A stretch of DNA of 64,000 nt, taken from Candidatus Xianfuyuplasma coldseepsis (GTDB taxonomy: Bacteria; Bacillota_I; Bacilli_A; Izemoplasmatales; Izemoplasmataceae). Each line of letters opens with the position of its first letter. The stretch's first letter is position 1. The translations under genes were made by a program, and so were the position numbers. Shown piece after piece: positions 58,246 through 64,000 of the stretch. The DNA lies in assembly GCF_014023125.1 (NCBI RefSeq), contig NZ_CP048914.1, forward strand, positions 1,144,698-1,208,697. The letters run 5' to 3'. The notes beneath the pieces are model-generated. The model saw only the letters and a list, made by a program, of their open reading frames with translations. It was not told the DNA's origin and searched no databases.

Positions 58246-58481
58246 TCTAATACTATAGGATTTCTTTACTACAAAAATAGATTGCTGACCACGGCTTAAT
58301 TTAGCTCCTAATCGAAATTATTGTGATGAGGGTAATTGTGTCCTCCAAGTCTATCTAGGAAAGGGACTAGAATATGATCTTGTATTCATTTTATAGGATT
58401 AGTTCAAGATTGAAGTAGAGATTTTTAGAACACATGATTTTGAGTGAAGAATAGATCGTAAAACATGCAGAATCAATAGAG

Positions 58482-58518
58482 AAAACCACAGGCATCAAGT
58501 ATGCTTGTGGGTTTTTTG
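58482..58518 (+). terminator. Rho-independent terminator
   Basis: AAACCACAGGCAT/ATGCTTGTGGGTTT stem with T6. Confidence 0.75.
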
Positions 58519-58549
58519 TATATTACAAACGCTTTTCATGCGATTTATC

Positions 58550-58577
58550 TTTCATATTTATGAATCTGTGATATAGT
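58550..58577 (+). promoter_or_regulatory. Probable promoter of typA
   Basis: TTTCAT, 16 bp, TATAGT with TG extension before the -10. Confidence 0.4.
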
Positions 58578-58621
58578 CTTTAAGGAACGATGGATGATGG
58601 AATCATCATTGGAGGACGAAT

Positions 58622-60442
58622 ATGAGAAACAAAGATATTATCAATGTCGCCGTGATAGCGCACGTCGACGCCGGAAAATCAACCTTAGTGGATGCACTAC
58701 TTGCACAAAGTGGTGTCTTTAGTGAAAACGAAGTCGTTGTCGAACAAGTCATGGATAGTAATGATTTAGAACGAGAACGTGGAATTACGATTTATTCCAA
58801 GAACTGTGCGATTGAACATAACAATACGAAAATCAATATCGTTGATACCCCCGGACATGCGGACTTCTCCAGTGAAGTGGAACGAATTATGAAAACGGTC
58901 GATACGGTTATTTTATTAGTAGATTCTAGTGAAGGACCGATGCCACAAACAAGGGTGGTCTTACAAAAATCCCTTGAACAAGGACTACGACCAATTCTAT
59001 TCATTAATAAGATCGACAAAAAAGATCAACGAGCCGAAGAGGTCGTTGATCTATCCTTTGACTTGTTTGTAGAGTTAGGAGCAACCGATGAACAATTAGA
59101 TTTTCCAATCATATACGGAGTTGCTAGAGATGGAATTGCGATGCGTGAGATGGATGAGGACAGCCATGACTTAACACCGCTATTTGACCTCATCATTAGT
59201 CATGTCGCACCGTATCCAGATAACTCAGCTGAACCCTTACAACTTCAAGTCTCTAGCTTAGGATACGATGACTATGTGGGACGACTTGGGATTGGACGAA
59301 TCTCCAGAGGTACTCTACATGCTGGTGAGATTGTAACGGTAAGCAAACGAGATGGTACTTCGGTTCAAACTAAGATTGCGAAGCTCTATGTCAATGAAGG
59401 CTTATCCAAGGTAGAAAAAGACATTGTTTATGCTGGTGATATCGTAACCTTTAGTGGAATCTCCCATATATCTATTGGAGAAACAATCTGTGACAAAGAA
59501 CATGTCGAACCAATGGATATGATTGCGATTGAACGTCCTACTCTTGCTATGAACTTCTTAGTCAATGATTCTCCATTTGTCGGACGAAGTGGACACTTCG
59601 TTACCTCCCGTCAAATCCGAGCAAGACTCCACAAAGAACTCGAAACCAATGTCGGCTTAGAAGTTGAAGAATTAGATCACTCCGATGGCTACCGCGTCAG
59701 TGGACGTGGAGAACTTCACTTATCGATCTTACTCGAGAACATGAGACGAGAAGGATATGAGTTAAGTGTATCCAAACCAGAAGTTCTCTTTATCAAACAA
59801 AATGATCAAACCTTGGAACCATTTGAAAAAGTGATAGTAAGTGCTCCTGATGAATTTATCGGTAGTGTAATCCAACAACTCAATCAACGAAAAGGAACGA
59901 TGATTTCAATGAACACTGATGGAAGTTACTCAATGATTGAATATCTTGTCCCAACTAGAGGAATCATAGGTTATCGCAGTGAGTTCATCAATAGTACTCG
60001 TGGAAGAGGAACAATGGAGAAATCCTTTTACTCCTATGAACCTTACGCAGGAACGATTGAACGAAAACGAAATGGTGTCTTCATTGCCAAAGAAAAAGGA
60101 AAGACAATGTCTTATAGTCTTTTCCAATTATCGGAACGCGCTAGAATGTGCGTCAAACCAAGTGTTGAAGTCTACGAAGGTATGATCGTTGGACTCAACT
60201 CACGAGCGAACGATCTAGTCGTAAACCCTTGTAAAAACAAGAACTTAACGAATGTCCGTTCGTCGGGAACCGATGAAGCAATTAAACTACTAGATCCTCT
60301 CACATTTACCTTAGAGGAAGCTCTAGAATTCATTGAGGGAGACGAACTTGTCGAAATTACTCCAGATGATATTCGTTTGCGTAAGAAAATCTTAAGTGAG
60401 ATTGATCGTAAACGAGAATATAAGAGATTGTCGTATCAATAA
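58622..60442 (+). CDS. typA: Translational GTPase TypA/BipA
   Basis: 606 residues. GTP motifs: AHVDAGKST (G1), RGITIYSKN (G2), DTPGHADF (G3), NKID (G4). EF-G-like domains follow with the BipA-specific C-terminus (YEGMIVGLNSRANDLVVNPCKNKNLTNVRSSGTDEAI). Ribosome-associated GTPase for assembly and stress/cold adaptation. RBS TTGGAGGA. Single gene with strong terminator. Confidence 0.96.
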   Translation: MRNKDIINVAVIAHVDAGKSTLVDALLAQSGVFSENEVVVEQVMDSNDLERERGITIYSKNCAIEHNNTKINIVDTPGHADFSSEVERIMKTVDTVILLVDSSEGPMPQTRVVLQKSLEQGLRPILFINKIDKKDQRAEEVVDLSFDLFVELGATDEQLDFPIIYGVARDGIAMREMDEDSHDLTPLFDLIISHVAPYPDNSAEPLQLQVSSLGYDDYVGRLGIGRISRGTLHAGEIVTVSKRDGTSVQTKIAKLYVNEGLSKVEKDIVYAGDIVTFSGISHISIGETICDKEHVEPMDMIAIERPTLAMNFLVNDSPFVGRSGHFVTSRQIRARLHKELETNVGLEVEELDHSDGYRVSGRGELHLSILLENMRREGYELSVSKPEVLFIKQNDQTLEPFEKVIVSAPDEFIGSVIQQLNQRKGTMISMNTDGSYSMIEYLVPTRGIIGYRSEFINSTRGRGTMEKSFYSYEPYAGTIERKRNGVFIAKEKGKTMSYSLFQLSERARMCVKPSVEVYEGMIVGLNSRANDLVVNPCKNKNLTNVRSSGTDEAIKLLDPLTFTLEEALEFIEGDELVEITPDDIRLRKKILSEIDRKREYKRLSYQ

Positions 60443-60452
60443 CTAGATTTAT

Positions 60453-60489
60453 AGCCCCATTCAGAACTCTCTGAATGGGGCTTCTTTTG
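60453..60489 (+). terminator. Terminator after typA
   Basis: AGCCCCATTCAGA/TCTGAATGGGGCT perfect 13-bp stem, T tail. Confidence 0.9.
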
Positions 60490-60550
60490 TATTGGAGATT
60501 GTGTTATACTAGTTTTCCTTCGATTAACCTTTTTAGGTTTCAAAATGTGT

Positions 60551-61390
60551 TTAAACTGAGATGTTTGATGTAACTACAAGACTAATGACGTACTCCCATT
60601 TCGTATCGATTGTAGGATCGTCTTTTACAATCTTTACTTGATATCCATCTTCGACTAACGTCAGATATAAATGAGATAGTGCAATCCCGATATCGACTCT
60701 CTGTATATCAAACACAAGGAGATTTCCATAATTTGGTGTTCTCTCTAGATAAAGATGAAAGACACGTTCGATTAATAGGATACGCCATGGTTGTTTATTC
60801 GATGCACTCGGAGCAAGTCGAACAGCTTCAAGATACTTGTAATAGATATGGTCGATTGGAACCGGACGGACCGGATTACCGAGAAAGAATAACATATCAA
60901 AAGGACGTCGCTGGTCGCCTTTTGCACCCCAACGAATCACTCGTTCTCGGAGCGATCTTGACGTCCCGTATCCAACCGGAGATACGGCCGCAATGATCTC
61001 ACCATCGTCTACTCGGACATCAAAGTTTTTGCGATGATAGGTTCCTCCCAGCCAGACCGTACCAAACCCTAGCTCTGTCAAGCGAAGAATGACTTGTTCC
61101 ATCAAGAAACCAAAATCAACCATTCCTTCGATCGAGTTGTGTACTACACCACCAATGAAAGATGGTGGGTTTTTAATAAAACCATATGTCCCAATCTTTG
61201 TTTGTCTGGTTGTCCCGTTATCGACAAGAAAGAACCGAACAGAATGTCCAAAAGGAGGAGTCTGTTGTTGATATTCCTCAAGGATTTCTGTTATCTTTGT
61301 TCGGTCTTGATTCGATAGTTGTTTGTTCTCATAACTGCGAACGGATGTTCGCTCTTCAATGATTGTAAAGAATGATTTGTTCTTCTCCAT
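60551..61390 (-). CDS. Nitroreductase-family protein
   Basis: 279 residues. FMN-binding starts: RTSVRSYENKQLS (RxSxR), middle GFLMEQVILRLTELGFGTVWLGG, and VRLAPSASNKQPWRILLI, of the two-half TM1586-like nitroreductase group in which both halves of the fold lie in one chain. Reduces nitro or quinone compounds, or acts in flavin metabolism. RBS AGGTGGT. Unlinked to neighbours. Confidence 0.85.
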   Translation of the reverse strand: MEKNKSFFTIIEERTSVRSYENKQLSNQDRTKITEILEEYQQQTPPFGHSVRFFLVDNGTTRQTKIGTYGFIKNPPSFIGGVVHNSIEGMVDFGFLMEQVILRLTELGFGTVWLGGTYHRKNFDVRVDDGEIIAAVSPVGYGTSRSLRERVIRWGAKGDQRRPFDMLFFLGNPVRPVPIDHIYYKYLEAVRLAPSASNKQPWRILLIERVFHLYLERTPNYGNLLVFDIQRVDIGIALSHLYLTLVEDGYQVKIVKDDPTIDTKWEYVISLVVTSNISV

Positions 61391-61437
61391 ATAATTACCA
61401 CCTCATACCGTGAATAGTATACCACATGATGAATTAT

Positions 61438-61476
61438 AAAAACGATGTGAACCTAGATGGATTCACATCGTTTTTA
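61438..61476. terminator. Terminator downstream of the permease pair
   Basis: AAAAACGATGTGAA/TTCACATCGTTTTT, strong stem with A/T runs on both sides. Confidence 0.85.
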
Positions 61477-61479
61477 TTA

Positions 61480-62016
61480 TTATTGTTGGCTATTGGCATT
61501 TTCTAAGAATAGATCTTTTTCTTGTTTGGTAAAGAAGACATCTGCAAGTAACGCACTAATGATGAATACAATTAACATCGTAATATTAATAATCAGTGAG
61601 AATTGTAGCCCGAGGGTTGTTACTTGGTAGAATACAATTGGCAGTTTCAAGGAACTCCAAACCATTAAGAAGAATAGGACGTTGGAATACTTCGCACCTT
61701 TCTTTAACATTAACATCGCAATGGGGAAGGCGATTAAGGTAGGTCCAGCGCTGAAAGCGCCAAGGAAGAATGCCCAGAACATTCCTTTGGCTTTGGATGT
61801 TTCTCCCATGTGTTTGATGATGGTTTCTCTTGGAACCCATACATCAAAGAGTCCAATTAAGACAAAGATCGGTGGAACAATTAACAACATATTCCATACC
61901 TGATTCCAAGTGTTTTCAAACGCTTGATAGGTTAACTGGATATCAATAATTGTCATCCCAATGAGTAGGACAATTGATACAAGAAAGAACTTCTGTTTCT
62001 TGACAAACTGTTTCAT
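61480..62016 (-). CDS. Permease half-protein B (ArsP/YraQ-like)
   Basis: 178 residues, five membrane segments. Motif FWAFFLGAFSAGPTLIAFPIAMLMLKKGAKYSNVLFFLMVWSSLKLP resembles the repeated unit of DUF318/ArsP permeases. Overlaps the partner gene by 4 bases. In many bacteria both halves are in one 300-350-residue chain; here they are two genes, perhaps forming a heterodimer. Possible export of organometal compounds; inference. Confidence 0.72.
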   Translation of the reverse strand: MKQFVKKQKFFLVSIVLLIGMTIIDIQLTYQAFENTWNQVWNMLLIVPPIFVLIGLFDVWVPRETIIKHMGETSKAKGMFWAFFLGAFSAGPTLIAFPIAMLMLKKGAKYSNVLFFLMVWSSLKLPIVFYQVTTLGLQFSLIINITMLIVFIISALLADVFFTKQEKDLFLENANSQQ

Positions 62017-62498
62017 GCGTACACCACCAATACTATGAGAACGACAATGATTGCACCAACGAAACTAATCAAGTTGCGGTATACTGCAGCTTTCTTATTG
62101 AAGTACTTGCTTTCAACAGCAAAGTAGACAAGACCGACACTCATGACCGTCACTAAAAATCCTGCAACTTGTGGATAAGCTGCACCATTTTCTAATAGTT
62201 CTACTCCAAGTGGGTAAGCCACAAATGGAGACATGAACGTAATACTACCAACAACCATACCAATAACATAGCCTAGAAAACCACTATCTTCTCCCAGGAT
62301 GCTAGAAATGAACGATGGGGTAATCAGTGCTAGTAGGATTCCAATGAATAAGAATAACGGCAAAATAAGAGGCATTAACTTCCGAAAGCTTTTCCAAGCT
62401 TTCAGTAGTCCTTTTTTGGTTTTTTGTGTGTCTTTTATATATGACACAATAAGTAAGATAATTGCAAGTGCATAGATGATATATGAGGATACACCCAT
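62013..62498 (-). CDS. Permease half-protein A (ArsP/YraQ-like)
   Basis: 161 residues, four to five membrane segments, with FISSILGEDSGFLGYVIGMVVGSITFMSPFVAYPLGVELLENGAAYPQVAGFLVTVMSVG, the same repeat type as half B. RBS AAGAAGGAG. Divergent from the ArsR-type regulator at 62733, which probably controls it. Confidence 0.72.
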   Translation of the reverse strand: MGVSSYIIYALAIILLIVSYIKDTQKTKKGLLKAWKSFRKLMPLILPLFLFIGILLALITPSFISSILGEDSGFLGYVIGMVVGSITFMSPFVAYPLGVELLENGAAYPQVAGFLVTVMSVGLVYFAVESKYFNKKAAVYRNLISFVGAIIVVLIVLVVYA

Positions 62499-62654
62499 AA
62501 CCGATCAACTCCTTCTTCAAGTATTGTAAATGAATCTATCGCTCAATACAACTACATTGCACCCTTTTGCCAGAACTCCCCATAATAGCTAATAATGTAT
62601 AAATGGTTGTTGAAGTGGCATGTTGTTTAAAATGTTAAATTGCATCACTTATAC

Positions 62655-62684
62655 TTGACATTCAATATAGTTTAACGTTATAAT
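62655..62684 (+). promoter_or_regulatory. Promoter of the ArsR-type regulator
   Basis: TTGACA, 18 bp, TATAAT. TTCAAT and ATTGAA half-sites flank the -10 and AACGTT occurs twice, a possible autoregulatory operator. Confidence 0.65.
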
Positions 62685-62732
62685 AAATTGAACGTTGATA
62701 TACATTCAATAAACAAGATGGAAGATGATAAT

Positions 62733-63299
62733 ATGAAAGGCACAATATATTTAACTACCGATCAACAGCTAAAGATCGTCTATGATCCGTATCGGATGCG
62801 CATTATTGAAACATATTTTAAAACTCAAGAACCGCAAACCGCCACTCAAATCGCGGACATTATTGGAGAACCACCGGGTAAAGTTCATTACCATGTAAAC
62901 AAATTACATGAAATAGATGTTCTCCAAATTGAAAAAACGAAAAGTATTAATGGTATTCAAGCCAAATATTATGGATTGAAGTATGAACATATACTTGTAG
63001 ATCCAGAACTGCGAAAAGGACAGTATTTTCGAGAAATACGTGGTATGTCTCGAGCAACAAACTTTCGGATTCACGTAGAGCACTTTTCAGAAGACATAGT
63101 AAAAGCACATGAATTTACCTTTTCGGGTAGTGAATATCACCCCGGTTATGTATATTCCAATCATACAAAATTATATATGACAAAAGAGCAACAACGAGAT
63201 TTTATGAAAGAGATGAACCAATTGATTCAACAATATACTACTCCAGATGATTCAGTGGGTGTATATACAACACTATTTGGCTTGGCAAGAGTAGAATAA
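62733..63299 (+). CDS. ArsR-family winged-helix regulator with C-terminal extension
   Basis: 188 residues from ATG 62733 (GGAAG 8 bp upstream; ATG 62718 possible). Winged helix at about 15-75: PYRMRIIETYFKTQEPQTATQIADIIGEPPGKVHYHVNKLHEIDVLQI. C-terminal 110 residues (sensor) not recognised; no CxC metal site. Divergent to the permease pair, so likely its repressor. Related to YlmH/helix-turn-helix 'ArsR-like' proteins of Firmicutes. Confidence 0.82.
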   Translation: MKGTIYLTTDQQLKIVYDPYRMRIIETYFKTQEPQTATQIADIIGEPPGKVHYHVNKLHEIDVLQIEKTKSINGIQAKYYGLKYEHILVDPELRKGQYFREIRGMSRATNFRIHVEHFSEDIVKAHEFTFSGSEYHPGYVYSNHTKLYMTKEQQRDFMKEMNQLIQQYTTPDDSVGVYTTLFGLARVE

Positions 63300-63371
63300 C
63301 GAGAAACGACATCGATGACTACACCGAAAGTAACAAAGTCTGGTCTACTACACAATACTATTACAAACAAG

Positions 63372-63396
63372 AAGCTAGCACTTTGCTAGCTTTTTG
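63372..63396 (+). terminator. Terminator after the ArsR-type regulator
   Basis: AAGCTAGC/GCTAGCTT stem with T5. Confidence 0.85.
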
Positions 63397-63426
63397 TTTT
63401 TTATGGAAATGGATAAGGAGAAGATT

Positions 63427-64000
63427 ATGAAAAAAGCGGCATTACTATTCGCACTATGGTTGATTGTACTAATTTCAGGATGTGAAACCGAACTCACAAT
63501 TGAATTTGAAACCAATGGGGGTCCTGTAATTGATTCAATTACTTTACTCGAGGGAACGTCACCAACACTTCCGGACGACCCAACCAAAGAAGGGTATATC
63601 TTTGTTGGGTGGTATGTAGATGATACCTTTGAGGAAGCATTTGATGATACAACAACTGTATCGACGAATCTCACCTTGTATGCAAAATGGGAAATGCCAT
63701 TACGAACACTAACATTTCTTGATTTTGATAATAGTGTCCTCAACACGTTCACTTATGAAACAGGGGATGACTTATCAGCGCTTAGTGCACCTACTGTGGA
63801 ACGAGAAGGATATGAGTTTACAGGTTGGGATGTCATCGTACCGGATACGATGCCAGCTGGCGATTTAACAATCATTGCTCAATATCAGGTCCGGCAATAC
63901 ACCATCGAATTCCACGATATCGATGGAAATGTTATATCGAGTGATCAAATCGACTTTGGACAAGATTTAACCATTTATGAGGTACCTGCTATACCCGAGC
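63427..64000 (+). CDS. InlB B-repeat lipoprotein (3' truncated by window edge)
   Basis: Open to the end of the window; 191 codons seen. ATG 63427 with RBS AAGGAGA. Lipoprotein signal ALLFALWLIVLISGC, then InlB B-repeats of about 65-70 residues, the first with EGYIFVGWYVDDTFEEAFDDTTTVSTNLTLYAKW, the second with REGYEFTGWD, the third starting at RQYTIEFHDIDG. Such repeats form surface stalks in Gram-positive and mollicute-like bacteria. A + strand product, since the antisense frame at 63375-63752 has no RBS. Confidence 0.85.
   Translation, partial: MKKAALLFALWLIVLISGCETELTIEFETNGGPVIDSITLLEGTSPTLPDDPTKEGYIFVGWYVDDTFEEAFDDTTTVSTNLTLYAKWEMPLRTLTFLDFDNSVLNTFTYETGDDLSALSAPTVEREGYEFTGWDVIVPDTMPAGDLTIIAQYQVRQYTIEFHDIDGNVISSDQIDFGQDLTIYEVPAIPE

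Larger units (their letters stand above)
58246..58621. other. Gap between esterase and typA
   Basis: No gene seen. Apart from a terminator (58482-58518) and a likely typA promoter it holds nothing recognised. An ATGATG-GA-ATCATCAT dyad lies just before the typA RBS (about 58591-58606). Confidence 0.5.

Noticed and set aside
63375-63752. Minus-strand 125-codon open frame
   Set aside because: Antisense to the InlB-repeat lipoprotein, which has a lipobox, repeats and RBS; the minus frame has low-complexity Ser/Val content and no RBS.

Overview
The window looks like a low-GC Gram-positive chromosome, either a wall-poor Mycoplasmatota/Haloplasma- or Izemoplasma-like lineage or an ordinary Bacillota. 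Evidence: AGGAGG-type ribosome binding sites, the gene order tmk-holB-ricT-trmN-rsmI-metG (a shortened form of the Bacillus order), lipobox lipoproteins, and TGA used as stop with TGG for Trp (standard code). No rRNA, tRNA, CRISPR array or insertion sequence was recognised. Species cannot be assigned from sequence alone.

Layout. (1) 1-18.2 kb is backbone: truA end, acetyltransferase, Xaa-Pro peptidase, TSUP exporter, lipoprotein, a four-gene minus-strand oxidoreductase/hydrolase operon, M28 peptidase, a metal ABC transporter without a binding protein, then tmk-holB-ricT-trmN-rsmI-metG. (2) 18.3-21.9 kb: Fe-S protein, two methyltransferases and a ZIP metal transporter; codon use becomes more AT-rich. 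(3) 22.0-42.2 kb is a dense metal-resistance island: a Zn/Cd-type P-ATPase carrying a C-terminal winged helix, copA-copZ-csoR, copB, cueP, several HMA and Cys/His-rich small proteins, thioredoxin-like proteins, OsmC, a glycerol-1-phosphate dehydrogenase homologue, an extra lgt, and two OmpR-type two-component systems. (4) 42.3-56.7 kb is an accessory/mobile region: SSB and RadC homologues, a five-gene kinase/Nudix/phosphorylase/GNAT operon, a large serine recombinase, an array of four palindromes, a candidate 0.3-kb noncoding RNA, a DEDDh exonuclease, a GHKL ATPase fused to a PD-(D/E)XK-like nuclease, and a HEXXH peptidase. (5) 56.9-64 kb returns to backbone: esterase, typA, nitroreductase, paired permease halves with a divergent ArsR-type regulator, and the start of an InlB-repeat lipoprotein.

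The strongest observation is regulatory. Eight promoters in region 3 share one geometry: two hexamers 5 bp apart (an 11-bp direct repeat of NNMAYATTTYC type) followed by exactly 9 bp and then the -10 hexamer. Two carry the AACACA class (zinc-type ATPase; HMA plus thioredoxin-like operon) and six the TTMAYA/TTAAYA class (DUF302, G1PDH, copA, SHOCT/Cys small proteins, cueP, copB). This fits class-II activation by the two encoded OmpR-type regulators. Three of the eight also have an inverted repeat starting at the same distance past the -10 (a CsoR-type site at copA, and ArsR-type TATATGA-N8-TCATATA-like sites at the other two), suggesting activator plus metal-derepressed repressor control. The only ArsR-like domain nearby is fused to the C-terminus of the ATPase itself, so a membrane-anchored, self-regulating pump is a testable hypothesis.
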